Of a stretch of 64,000 nucleotides of DNA, positions 45,566-53,844 are shown one piece after another. Source of the stretch: PALSA-693 sp963702305. Lineage in GTDB: Bacteria > Actinomycetota > Acidimicrobiia > Acidimicrobiales > Palsa-688. A model generated the notes under the pieces. It saw only the letters and a list, made by a program, of their open reading frames with translations, was not told the origin of the DNA and did not search any database. Both the position numbers and the translations under genes were made by a program. The stretch's first letter is position 1; every line of letters begins with the position of its first letter. Where the stretch lies: the NCBI GenBank assembly GCA_963702305.1, contig CAVPBX010000006.1, forward strand, positions 1-64,000, read 5' to 3'.

Positions 45566-47019
45566 GGCGAACTCGACATTGAGGTGAGGAGCGGCACCAG
45601 GAAGATGGTCGCCATGGCCGGCGAGGCCGGGGGGCGGCCTCCGTTGAGCGCGGCGCCGACATTCTGGGCGGCGAAAAGCTCCTGGGCGAACGGGAAGTTC
45701 GGGCCGGCCGACGTCGGCGGCGCTGCACTCGGCGCCGCCGCGCCGGTCGCACCCGCACCGGACGTGGTCGACGGCGCGGGCCCGGTGGACGCGGCGGCGA
45801 CCGCGGCGTTACCGCCGGCGGTGGCGGCCCCGGCGGGGCTTCCTCCCGAACAGTACGGGTTGGTCATACCCGGATACTGCGGGCAATCCGCGGCGGAGTA
45901 CGGCGCCGGATCGTAGGCCGAGCCGAGGGCGCCGGCGAGGGAACTCTGGACCTGATAGCCGAGGGCGGCGTTCACGGCGTCACTGATGTTCTGGACCGGC
46001 AGCACTGCGTTGACCGAGAGGGAGGGGCCGGTGCCCTTGGCGGCCGCCCACGCCGACGCCCACTCCTCCAGGCCCGTGAGCGTTTGGGCCAGCAGCTTGG
46101 GGCTGTTGGCCACGTCGCGCAGGAGCGGGGCCGAACCGTTGACCAGCGCCGGGAAGCTGGATTGGGTCTGGTCGAGAACGCCGGCCAGTTGACCGAGCGC
46201 CGGGGTCCCCTTGGCGAGCAGCTGACGGATCTGGTTGGCCTCGCTCGTAACGGTCTGGCCGGTGACGATGGAGTTTGAGAGGATCCCGACGAGGTCGGGA
46301 GTCGCGGCCGCGGCGGCTTGTGACACCGGGGTCAGGAGGCGGAGATCCTGCTCGAGGGTCTGCAGGTGCGGGTTGACGTTCGTGAGGTACTGGTTGCCTT
46401 GCACCAGCGCTTGACCGAGGCTGGTGCCCTCGCCGCTCAACGCCGTCGCGATGGCCGTCAGCGCGGTGTCGAGGTCGGCCGGGTGCACCGCCTCCAACAG
46501 GTTGTAGATCTGGGTGACGCTGCCCTGCAACGAGGTCGACGGAGCGGCGGTGTAGGGCCGGATGAACTGTCCGGCCGCCACGGGCGTGGTACTCGCGGGC
46601 GCGGCGACGGGGAGGGTGAGGTCGATGTACTGGTTGCCGAAGATCGACAGCGGCGCCACTTGCGTCTGGACGTTGGCGGGTACGTCCTTGAGCTTCGAGG
46701 GGTAGATGTCGAGCTTCACCGACACCTGGCCGTCGGGAGCGGCGCCTTCGCTGGCCACCTTGCCGACCGTGACGTACCGGTATTCGACCGGGGCGCCGAT
46801 GACGACGGCGTTGCTCCCGACGGGGAGCTCGGAGTTGACCGTGACCACGGTGGTGAAATGCCCGGTGAACGCCAGCGTGATCACCGCGATGATGGCCAGC
46901 GTGACGAGGACCAGCAGCAGGCCGAGGAGGCTCCGGGCCAGCTTCGACTCCTCGAGGGACTCCAGGCTCCAGCGGCTCCGGTGGACTACCGGCCCCCGGA
47001 TGGCGAGATCACCGGACAC
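45562..47019 (-). CDS. Mce family protein (MceA position)
   Basis: 485 residues, the longest of the set. TM helix (LLGLLLVLVTLAIIAVITLA), MCE domain (VTVNSELPVGSNAVVIGAPV, EYRYVTVGKVASEGAAPDGQ; FGNQYIDLTLP), helical rod, and a C-terminal tail of about 120 residues rich in Ala, Pro and Gly that probably crosses or lines the cell wall. GTG 47019 lies 9 bases after the YrbE stop. First Mce subunit of the operon. Confidence 0.92.
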   Translation of the reverse strand: MSGDLAIRGPVVHRSRWSLESLEESKLARSLLGLLLVLVTLAIIAVITLAFTGHFTTVVTVNSELPVGSNAVVIGAPVEYRYVTVGKVASEGAAPDGQVSVKLDIYPSKLKDVPANVQTQVAPLSIFGNQYIDLTLPVAAPASTTPVAAGQFIRPYTAAPSTSLQGSVTQIYNLLEAVHPADLDTALTAIATALSGEGTSLGQALVQGNQYLTNVNPHLQTLEQDLRLLTPVSQAAAAATPDLVGILSNSIVTGQTVTSEANQIRQLLAKGTPALGQLAGVLDQTQSSFPALVNGSAPLLRDVANSPKLLAQTLTGLEEWASAWAAAKGTGPSLSVNAVLPVQNISDAVNAALGYQVQSSLAGALGSAYDPAPYSAADCPQYPGMTNPYCSGGSPAGAATAGGNAAVAAASTGPAPSTTSGAGATGAAAPSAAPPTSAGPNFPFAQELFAAQNVGAALNGGRPPASPAMATIFLVPLLTSMSSSP

Positions 47020-47028
47020 GGCGACACC

Positions 47029-47889
47029 TCACGCGGTGATCTTGATCCCGCTCGACGTGCCCCAGAACAGGACCGTCATCAGCATGTCGGAAAAGGCGAT
47101 GGCGACCACGCTGGCCCGGATAGCCCGGCCCGCTGCCTTGCCGACCCCCTCCGGGCCGCCACCGGCGTTGTAGCCGTAATAGCAGTGGATGGAGGTGATC
47201 AGGATGGCGAACACCACCACCTTGACCGTCGCCAGGATGATGTCGTGCCCAGTGAGGAACTCGTGGAAGTAGTGCTGGTAGGTGCCGGAACCTTGACCTC
47301 CGATGGCGACCACAGTGACCTGAGTGGCGAGGTACGACCCGGCCAGGGCGGCCAGGAACAGCGGGACCGCAACGGTGAGAGATGCGAGCATCCGGGTCGT
47401 GACCAGATACGCCAATGACGGCACGCTCATGACTTCGAGGGCGTCGATCTCGTCGGTCACTCGCATGGCGCCCAGCTCCGACGTGTACCGGCAGCCCATC
47501 TGCGCGGCCAAGCCGAACGCCGTCAGCAGAGGGGTCAGCTCCCGGGTGTTGGCGAAGGCGGACAGGTAACCGGCCAGGGGCCCGAGCCCGATGATGCTGA
47601 GCTGCTGGTAGCCCTCGAGGGCCAACTGCACCCCGACGGTGGCCGACAGCAAGGCCGCGACCACCACCGTGCTGGCGGCCAGGGCCAGGATGCGGCTACC
47701 GAACGTGACTTCGCCGAGCAGCCGCACGTACTCCTTGCGGTACTTGGTGAGCACCAGCGGGACGGCCACCATCGCCTTCAGGCAGAACAGCAGCATCTCG
47801 CCGAGCATGGCGAACTGCTCGGTGATCCCGTTCCAGAATCGAGATGTCCGGGCCGGGATGCTGCGCAGGGAGGCGGGGGCGACGGCCAC
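47029..47889 (-). CDS. MlaE/YrbE family permease (second)
   Basis: 286-residue membrane protein of the MlaE/YrbE family. Characteristic parts: LTPLLTAFGLAAQMGCRYTS, ELGAMRVTDEIDALEVMSVP (the conserved elbow-helix segment contacting the ATPase) and a C-terminal CYYGYNAGGGPEGVGKAAGR loop. With the other YrbE it makes the inner-membrane permease of the Mce lipid importer. Starts 13 bases after the preceding permease stop. Confidence 0.92.
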   Translation of the reverse strand: MAVAPASLRSIPARTSRFWNGITEQFAMLGEMLLFCLKAMVAVPLVLTKYRKEYVRLLGEVTFGSRILALAASTVVVAALLSATVGVQLALEGYQQLSIIGLGPLAGYLSAFANTRELTPLLTAFGLAAQMGCRYTSELGAMRVTDEIDALEVMSVPSLAYLVTTRMLASLTVAVPLFLAALAGSYLATQVTVVAIGGQGSGTYQHYFHEFLTGHDIILATVKVVVFAILITSIHCYYGYNAGGGPEGVGKAAGRAIRASVVAIAFSDMLMTVLFWGTSSGIKITA

Positions 47890-47902
47890 TACGTGAACGC
47901 CA

Positions 47903-48832
47903 TCACACGAACGGGGGCGGGACGAGGACCAAGAAGATCTCGGTCAGGATCAGGTTGACGACGAAGAGCGCCACACCGGTGACGACGACTGCCTGGTTGA
48001 CGGCCTCTCCGACGCCAGCCGGTCCCTTCTTGACCCCAAGACCCTTGTACGAAGCCACGATCGCCGCCAGCACGCCGAAGAGCGCGGCCTTGAGCTCGGA
48101 TTCGATGATGTCCTGGGGTTGGGCGAAGGTGGTGAAAGAATTGAGAAATCCGCCTGCCGCGCCGTGCAGCACGTACACGTCGGCGATGTAGCCCGAGATG
48201 ATGCCGGCCATCGACACGATCCCGTTGAGCAGCACCGCCACCACCACCGTGGCGAACATCCGGGGCGCCACCAGACGTTCCACCTCGTCGAGGCCCATGA
48301 CCTGCATGGCCGCGATCTCGTCGCGGATGGTGCGGGCGCCCAAGTCAGCACAGATGGCGGACCCGCCCGCCCCGGCCAGCACGATCGCGACGATGATCGG
48401 TGACGCCTCCCGTACCGTGCCCACCGCATCGACGGCCCCGACAAAAGAGGGGGCGCCGATCTGGTTGGCCAGGCTGCCCACTTCCAACACCAGCACCAAC
48501 CCGAACGGGAGGGCGATCAGAAGGGTCGGCAGCAGCGACACCGAGACGAGGAACCACGACTGCTCGAAGAACTCGTGCCAGGCGAACCGCCGTTTGACGA
48601 GGCTGTCGGCCGTCACCCAGATGGTGTCCAGGGTCAGGGCGCACATGGCCCCAAACGAGCGCACCGTCCCGAGCCACGCGTCGGTGACGGTGTCGACCGC
48701 GCGGTCGACCGACTCGAGGGTGGCGACGGGCAGGGGTCTGCGGGGCTCGAGTGTCGGCAGCAGGGGCGGAGGGGTCTCCCCGAGCGGGACGGGGCCGCCG
48801 GCGTCGGGCCTCGGTTTGTTGGTTACGGCCAC
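47903..48832 (-). CDS. MlaE/YrbE family permease (first)
   Basis: About 309 residues from GTG 48832, with AAGGGGTG as ribosome site; in-frame GTG or TTG further up would add an unlikely 22-residue tail. A Pro-rich N-terminus precedes the MlaE domain: SPIIVAIVLAGAGGSAICAD, LGARTIRDEIAAMQVMGLDE and the C-terminal SYKGLGVKKGPAGVGEAVNQ. It is the first gene of a run of minus-strand genes that stays nearly gapless down to 29.8 kb. Transcription probably starts in the divergent region 48833-49058. Confidence 0.9.
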   Translation of the reverse strand: MAVTNKPRPDAGGPVPLGETPPPLLPTLEPRRPLPVATLESVDRAVDTVTDAWLGTVRSFGAMCALTLDTIWVTADSLVKRRFAWHEFFEQSWFLVSVSLLPTLLIALPFGLVLVLEVGSLANQIGAPSFVGAVDAVGTVREASPIIVAIVLAGAGGSAICADLGARTIRDEIAAMQVMGLDEVERLVAPRMFATVVVAVLLNGIVSMAGIISGYIADVYVLHGAAGGFLNSFTTFAQPQDIIESELKAALFGVLAAIVASYKGLGVKKGPAGVGEAVNQAVVVTGVALFVVNLILTEIFLVLVPPPFV

Positions 48833-48905
48833 GTCGGCACCCCTTGCCGGGACGTGCCATTGGTCACTTTTGTCACCATAACAGCCAAAAGCAAGCACAA
48901 GCCCG

Positions 48906-48957
48906 GTCGGGCCGACAATGCGGCCCTAAGGGACGAATTGGCACTAGTCGGTAGTGC
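48906..48957. promoter_or_regulatory. Divergent mce control region with two inverted repeats
   Basis: The 226-base gap between the mce operon and the divergent ATPase gene holds two short inverted repeats: GTCGG-G-CCGAC (48906-48916) and GCACTA-gtcgg-TAGTGC (48941-48957). Both lie between the expected promoters and could bind a dimeric repressor such as the operon's TetR protein. No consensus match is claimed. Confidence 0.4.
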
Positions 48958-49058
48958 TGGCGGGACCGTACGCTTGCCACTAGGAGGATTTCCCGGGCCC
49001 CGGGTGAATCTCCTGCTGATACGTCACAACTAGTTTGCTGCCGGGGAGAGGATCCAGG

Positions 49059-50385
49059 TTGGCCGTAACCACGAGCGGGACACCGATCACCGAGGCGAGC
49101 GCGGCGATTCCGGACCCGGTCATCTCCCTCGATGGCGTCACCAAGCGGTTCGGGAGCCACACGGTGCTCAAGGACATCACCTTCGACATCCCGCGGGGCA
49201 AGATCTCCGCCGTCCTCGGCCCATCCGGTACCGGCAAGTCGGTCCTGCTCAAGAACATCATCGGCCTGCTGCGGCCCGAGGAGGGCCAAATCTACGTCGA
49301 CGGTGAGCCCATCGTCGGCATCCGGCACAAGGACATGCTGCGGATCCGGCGCAAGTTCGGGGTTCTCTTCCAGGACGGCGCGCTGTTCGGCTCGATGGAT
49401 CTCTTCGACAACATCGCCTTCCCGCTGCGGGAGCACACCAAGAAGAGCGAGAAGGAGATCCGGACACTGGTCCTGGAGAAGGCCGAGATGGTGGGACTGG
49501 TCGCCCACCTCCCCAAGCTTCCCGGGGAGATCTCGGGCGGGATGCGCAAGCGGGCCGGTCTGGCCCGGGCGCTCATCCTCAATCCGGACATCGTCTTCTT
49601 CGACGAGCCGGACTCGGGGCTGGACCCGGTGCGAGTGGCCTACCTGGACGAACTCGTCAAGGAGGTCCAGCGCGAACTCGGCTGCACCTTCTTCATCATC
49701 ACCCACAACATCGAGTCGGTGAAGCGCACCGCCGACTACATCGGCATGCTCTACCGGTCGAGCCTGGTGCGCTTCGGGCCGGCCGAGGAGATGTTCAACA
49801 GCTCTCGCTCCCTCGTCAAGCAGTTCCTCGCCGGCAGCAACGTCGGCCCCATCGGCATGGACGAGATGGTCGATGCGGCCAAGGGGGACGCCGACGTGGC
49901 GGCGTTGATGTCCGAGCCGGCGCCGGCGGCGGCTCCTGGGTGGCCCGACACCTCGCGGCCCGACACCTCGCGGCCCGACACCTCGCGGCCCGACACCTCG
50001 CGGCCCGACACCTCGCGGCCCGACACCTCGCGGCCCGACACCTGGCCCGCGGCCCGACACCTCGCGGGTTCGCGCCCCTCCGCCGCCCCCACCACCGGCG
50101 CCCGTCGCGAGCGAACTTGCGCTATACGACCAAGAGGAGCGTGAGGCGCAAGACGCCCCAGCCGAGGTGCCGACGGTGGTCCGTCGGGCGAAGCCTCGCA
50201 AGGCGACGCCCCGCCAGGTGACGCCCCGCAAGGCGGCTCCCCGCCGGTCGGCGGCGCCGGTGAGCCAGCCGGACGTCACCACCGCCGAGCAGGACGCGCA
50301 GGCGGGCCTCAGCGAGCAGGAACGCCGGCAGCTGGCCGAAGAGGAAGCCCGATTTCGGGCCGCCAAGCCGGCCGACCCGAACTAG
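49059..50385 (+). CDS. MceG/MlaF-like ABC ATPase with repeat-rich tail, frame break
   Basis: ATPase that energises Mce lipid import. Walker A is GPSGTGKSVLL, the Q-loop FQDGALFGSMDLFD, signature ISGGMRKRAGLARAL, Walker B IVFFDEPDSGLDP, H-loop FIITHNIES. The domain ends near residue 275, followed by a tail of more than 100 residues: PDTSR pentapeptides from a 15-bp tandem repeat, a Pro run, then VASELALYDQEEREAQ, basic repeats (KPRKATPRQVTPRKAAPRR) and an acidic helix ending PADPN. A break in an irregular repeat unit (50040-50054) moves the tail to another frame. TTG 49059 is chosen for the GGGGAGAGGATC upstream. Convergent with the cNMP gene. Confidence 0.85.
49944..50058 (+). repeat. 15-bp tandem repeat encoding PDTSR
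   Basis: Seven units with period 15 (CCCGACACCTCGCGG) start at 49944, 49959, 49974, 49989, 50004, 50019 and 50034. The last is altered and followed after 20 instead of 15 bases by an eighth unit at 50054. In-register copy changes would keep the reading frame; the 20-base unit does not. The repeat codes for a Pro/Asp/Thr/Ser/Arg linker between the ATPase domain and its charged tail. Confidence 0.9.
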
Positions 50386-50388
50386 TCC

Positions 50389-50829
50389 TCAAAGCTCGGC
50401 GGGCCAGCGTTCGTCCATGTCGCGGATCCGGTGGGCCAACGCCTCCAGCAGGTTGACGACCAGTTTGGGCGACTCTTGGAGGAGGACCCGGAAGTCCGAC
50501 GCCGGGATCTGCAGCAGCTCGACGTCGGTCACGGCCCGGACGCTGGCGGAGCGCGGGTAGCCGTCGATCAGCGAAAGCTCGCCGACCACGTCGCCCTTCT
50601 TGAGGGTGCCGAGGACTTGGCCGTCCCGCACGATCTCCGCCTCACCATCGAGGATCACGAACAGCAGCCCGCCATCTCGGCCCTCCCGGGTCAGGATCGA
50701 ACCGGCCGGCTTGTGGGCCTGGACGCTGACGTCGGCCACCTTCGCCAGGTCGCGCTGGGAGCAGGTCTCGAAGAGCGGCAAGCGGGACAGCAGCTGGATC
50801 TTGTCACGCTTCAAGAACCGGATTGGCAT
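50389..50829 (-). CDS. Cyclic nucleotide-binding domain protein
   Basis: 146 residues consisting of a single cNMP-binding (Crp-type) domain: LFETCSQRDLAKVADVSVQA, ILTREGRDGGLLFVILDGEA, GDVVGELSLIDGYPRSASVR (phosphate-binding cassette) and a C-helix ending ALAHRIRDMDERWPAEL. There is no helix-turn-helix, so it is not a transcription factor by itself and may act as a sensor subunit. Three bases separate its stop from that of the convergent MceG-like gene. Confidence 0.88.
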   Translation of the reverse strand: MPIRFLKRDKIQLLSRLPLFETCSQRDLAKVADVSVQAHKPAGSILTREGRDGGLLFVILDGEAEIVRDGQVLGTLKKGDVVGELSLIDGYPRSASVRAVTDVELLQIPASDFRVLLQESPKLVVNLLEALAHRIRDMDERWPAEL

Positions 50830-50895
50830 GAAGAGAACGCTAATAGACCGATTCGCGCCCGGGGCCTGATGTGACCACTGTCGCCGGCGGGCGAC

Positions 50896-51621
50896 TCATT
50901 GCCAGGCGAAGACCGGTTGCTCGTAGTCCGCGACCCGTTCCATCACGCCTTCGATGGCTACCCGGCGGAACTGCAGGAGGATGGCGCCCGTCGGGGCGTG
51001 GATGAGGTCACCGCCCACCGGTATCTGCACCACGGGACGGTCCGATTCGGCGATGGACACGAAGCGGGGCGAGTCGGGTCGGCACAGCTCGCGGAAGGAG
51101 ACCCGGTGGATCGACCGCACTTCTGCCGGGTCCGGGAACAGGGTCGGGTCGGCCCCGCCCCAGAAGATGAAAGGAGTGATGACGTACCCGGATCGGGTGG
51201 CGTAGTCGTCGAGGATGCCCAGTTGGGCGTCGGCGCCCAGATCCAGTCCGATCTCCTCCCGGAGCTCCCGCCGGGCGGCGTCGCCCGCTGTTTCGTCGGC
51301 CTCCACCCGGCCGCCGGGGAGGGCCCACTGACCGGCGTGGGTCAGGAGCCCGACCGCGCGTCGAGTCAGTAGGACCGCGGCGCCACCGGCGGTGCCGGCG
51401 ACGCTCCCCGTGAGGGTGCCGCCGCCGGGGCCAGGGATCGCTTCGAGCTCGGCCGCCGCGGCGGGATAGGGGTCGTCGGCGTGGGCGATGGCGTCGCTGT
51501 CGACGACGACGACCGCGACCGCGGCGTGACGACGTCCGTCCAGGGGGATGGCGACGCGTTCGAGCCGGCTCAGATTGGCGGTGAGCCGGGTTCGCAGCGG
51601 GTCGTCGAACGGGATGGTCAA
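50896..51621 (-). CDS. Nudix hydrolase
   Basis: 241 residues. The Nudix box is complete, from GGRVEADETAGDAARRELRE to EEIGLD (G-x5-E-x7-REUxEExGU). The N-terminal part carries an Ala-rich insertion; a C-terminal region (ITPFIFWGGADPTLFPDPAE, VRSIHRVSFREL) resembles CoA-diphosphatase-type Nudix proteins. Relatives clean up nucleotide diphosphate derivatives, often CoA. An isolated gene, divergent from the AhpD-like gene. Confidence 0.9.
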   Translation of the reverse strand: MTIPFDDPLRTRLTANLSRLERVAIPLDGRRHAAVAVVVVDSDAIAHADDPYPAAAAELEAIPGPGGGTLTGSVAGTAGGAAVLLTRRAVGLLTHAGQWALPGGRVEADETAGDAARRELREEIGLDLGADAQLGILDDYATRSGYVITPFIFWGGADPTLFPDPAEVRSIHRVSFRELCRPDSPRFVSIAESDRPVVQIPVGGDLIHAPTGAILLQFRRVAIEGVMERVADYEQPVFAWQ

Positions 51622-51729
51622 GATGGCGGCAGGCTACCGTCGCCCCCGCTCGGCCGGCGGCGTTACTGTCCGGGGGCCGGCCCCTCACCAGCGGCGCCGG
51701 TCCTGCGTTCGTCCAAGGAGGACCCACCG

Positions 51730-52077
51730 ATGATCCACCCCCTCGAGGTGATCGGCGAGATTCGCGACCCGGCCCGAGAGCTGCGTGAACAGATCCCCGA
51801 CGTGCTCACCGGCTACGCCGCCATGCAGCGGGCCGTCCTGACTGATGGCGCCCTGCCCGCCCGCATCAAGGAGCTCGTCGCCCTGGCCATTGCCGTCACC
51901 AGGGAGTGTGACGGCTGCATCGCCGCCCACGCCCTGGGGGCGGCCAGGCGCAACGCCACCGAGGAGGAGGTCGCCGAGGTGATGGGGGTGGCCATCATGA
52001 TGAACGGCGGCCCGGGCACGGTCTGGGGCCCGCGGGCCTTCGCCGCGTTTCGCGAGGTGGTCACCCGGGACCAGTGA
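51730..52077 (+). CDS. Carboxymuconolactone decarboxylase/AhpD-like protein
   Basis: 115-residue AhpD-fold protein. The redox motif ECDGCIAAHALGA (E-x-C-x2-C-x3-H) is complete, which is the peroxidase/disulfide-reductase pattern and not the true decarboxylase pattern. ATG 51730 with AAGGAGG upstream. Its 3' end overlaps the convergent serine hydrolase gene by 17 bases. Likely a small thiol peroxidase partner. Confidence 0.9.
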   Translation: MIHPLEVIGEIRDPARELREQIPDVLTGYAAMQRAVLTDGALPARIKELVALAIAVTRECDGCIAAHALGAARRNATEEEVAEVMGVAIMMNGGPGTVWGPRAFAAFREVVTRDQ

Positions 52078-52927
52078 CCTCGGGCTGGTCGGGTGCGTAG
52101 CCGCCGATGACCGCGTCGGAGAGGGCCGGCCAGGCGGCGATTGCCCAGGGCCCGAAGGGCTGATCGGCCAGTGAGCCCAGCACCAGCTGGGCGGCCGGGT
52201 CGACCCACAGCAGCGATCCCGACCGGCCGAAGTGTCCGTAGGTCTCCGGCGAGTTGCGAGTGCCCGTCCAGTGGGGCTGCTTGTGGTCGCGGATCTCGAC
52301 ACCGAGCCCCCAGTCGTTGGGGTCCTGGCGGCCAAAGCCGGGGAGCACGCCGGCCAACCCGGGGAAAGCCACCGCAGTGACCTGTCGGAGGGTTTCGGCA
52401 CTGATCAGGGTGGGGGCCAGCAGCTCGCGCCCGAGCGCCAGCAGGTCGACGAGCGGCCCGGACGCGCCCCAGGCCGGACTCCCGGCCAGGGTGGTGGCAG
52501 TCAACCCCAGCGGTCCGGTCACCCCGGACGCCAGGTACCGCTCGAACGGCATGCCGGACCGACTGGCCACGTGTGCGGCCGCCAGTTCGATGCCACGGTT
52601 GGAGTACATGCGCCGGGTGCCGGGAGGGGCTAGCTGCGCCTCACCGTCGAGCTCGAGGCCCGAGGCGTGGGCGAGCAGGTGGGCCAGCGTGGCGCCGGGC
52701 GGGCCGGCCGGATCGTCCCAGGCGACCGTGCCCTCCTCCACCGCGATCCACACGGCCAGGGCGGTCAGGACCTTGGTGACAGAGGCCCACCGGAAGACCT
52801 GCCGGTCGGGTCCGGTGGTGGCGATCACGGCCGGTCGGCCATCGCTCCCGGCCGCGTCGCGGCCCGAGACCACCCCGGCCGCGGCCACCGCCGGCCACCC
52901 CGAGACGGCCGCCAACGGCTCGCTCAC
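52061..52927 (-). CDS. Serine hydrolase (beta-lactamase/class C family)
   Basis: 288 residues. The catalytic SxxK is in RWASVTKVLTALAVW, the Tyr motif in MYSNRGIELAAAH and the third motif is HFGRSGSLLW in place of KTG/HxG. There is no signal peptide, so it is probably cytoplasmic. Relatives include esterases and D-aminopeptidases; resistance function is not implied. ATG 52927 overlaps the stop of the ZnuA-like gene. Confidence 0.88.
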   Translation of the reverse strand: MSEPLAAVSGWPAVAAAGVVSGRDAAGSDGRPAVIATTGPDRQVFRWASVTKVLTALAVWIAVEEGTVAWDDPAGPPGATLAHLLAHASGLELDGEAQLAPPGTRRMYSNRGIELAAAHVASRSGMPFERYLASGVTGPLGLTATTLAGSPAWGASGPLVDLLALGRELLAPTLISAETLRQVTAVAFPGLAGVLPGFGRQDPNDWGLGVEIRDHKQPHWTGTRNSPETYGHFGRSGSLLWVDPAAQLVLGSLADQPFGPWAIAAWPALSDAVIGGYAPDQPEVTGPG

Positions 52928-53844
52928 GTGCCGTTGCCGGTGTCAGGGCAGCCCAGGGCCGAGTTGAGCGCGCCCAGGTTGGCCTCCATCAGGCGGAGGT
53001 AGTCGGCCTGCCGGGGCCAGCCGGCCGGCGGCGGCCCGGTGAGCGGATCGAGCGGTCTGATCTTCACGTGGGCGGCCGCGGCCACCGCGACGATGGTGCC
53101 ACTGGAAACGAACGGCTCGGAGAACACCGTCGTCAACCCGGCGGCCTGGATGCGGCCGGTGGCGGCGGTCACGGTGGTCTGGTCAGGGACGGATGCGGCG
53201 CCCACCACCTGGTCGGTCAGCCCGTACCGGCGGGCCAGGCCGGCGAAGGCGGCGTCCGGGGTCACGATGAGCCGACGCGGGCAGGCCGACAGGGTGCTCT
53301 CGTAATCGATGCCCGTCGAGGCCACGGTGGCCGAGAAGCCCTGGGCGCCGCTCCGGTACTGGCCGGCCGCGGGCGGGTTGACCGCTTCCATGGCAGCCGC
53401 GATGTCGCTCACGGCCCGTTGCATCAGGTCCGGGTCCAGCCACACATACGGGTCGGTGGTGGCCAAGGTGGTGTCCAGGTCGACGACGCGGGTGGCCGGG
53501 GCCGCCGCGGCGGCCGCAGTCAAGGACGGCTGGAACCCGCCGTTGGCCTCGACGACCACCGCGGCCTTGCGGACTGTGGCGACCTGGCCGGCGGTCAGCT
53601 GGTAGGTGCGGGGGTCGTATCCGGCCGGCACCACGTCGACGACGGTGACTTTCGGGCCGCCGATCTGCTCGATGGCCTGGGCCAGGGGGTACAGACCGGT
53701 GACCACCTCGATGGAGGGGGCCGATGCCGAGGTGCCGGTGCCGCTGCCGCAGCCGGCTGCCAGCGCGGCCAGACCGAACATCGCCATGCTCAACACGGTC
53801 GCGCCCGCCCGGCTCCTCCCGCCGCCGGTCGCCGCGCTCAGCAT
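52924..53844 (-). CDS. ZnuA-like metal-binding lipoprotein lacking metal histidines
   Basis: 306 residues with a lipobox (LAALAAGC, Cys32) and the cluster A-I metal-binding-protein fold: IEVVTGLYPLAQAIEQIGG, VPAGYDPRTYQLTAGQVATV, DPYVWLDPDL, ITP-like VTPDAAFAGLARRYGL, TVFSEPFVSS. The three histidines that bind Zn/Mn in the family (DPH, PHVWLDP, HDAFGY) are here Arg79, Tyr133 and Pro196. No permease or ATPase for metals is adjacent. It follows the deacetylase gene with a 7-base overlap and probably serves the envelope module in a non-canonical role. Confidence 0.82.
   Translation of the reverse strand: MLSAATGGGRSRAGATVLSMAMFGLAALAAGCGSGTGTSASAPSIEVVTGLYPLAQAIEQIGGPKVTVVDVVPAGYDPRTYQLTAGQVATVRKAAVVVEANGGFQPSLTAAAAAAPATRVVDLDTTLATTDPYVWLDPDLMQRAVSDIAAAMEAVNPPAAGQYRSGAQGFSATVASTGIDYESTLSACPRRLIVTPDAAFAGLARRYGLTDQVVGAASVPDQTTVTAATGRIQAAGLTTVFSEPFVSSGTIVAVAAAAHVKIRPLDPLTGPPPAGWPRQADYLRLMEANLGALNSALGCPDTGNGT

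Noticed and set aside
48981..49033. Nine-codon leader peptide before the MceG-like ATPase
   Set aside because: GTG AAT CTC ... TAG is preceded by AGGAGG, but the spacing of about 16 bases is too long for efficient initiation and there is no attenuator-like structure I can support.
49944..50058. CRISPR-like array
   Set aside because: The units are 15 bp, contiguous without spacers, and in frame with a coding sequence, so it is a coding tandem repeat.
48873..50366. Long minus-strand ORF antisense to the MceG-like ATPase
   Set aside because: Low-complexity Arg/Gly/Ser-rich translation with repeated GPRGV units generated by the 15-bp repeat. The plus strand encodes a clear ABC ATPase.
52061..52927. 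Antibiotic-resistance beta-lactamase
   Set aside because: It has SxxK and YSN but no signal peptide and an HFGRSG third motif. The general serine hydrolase/esterase family is a better description.
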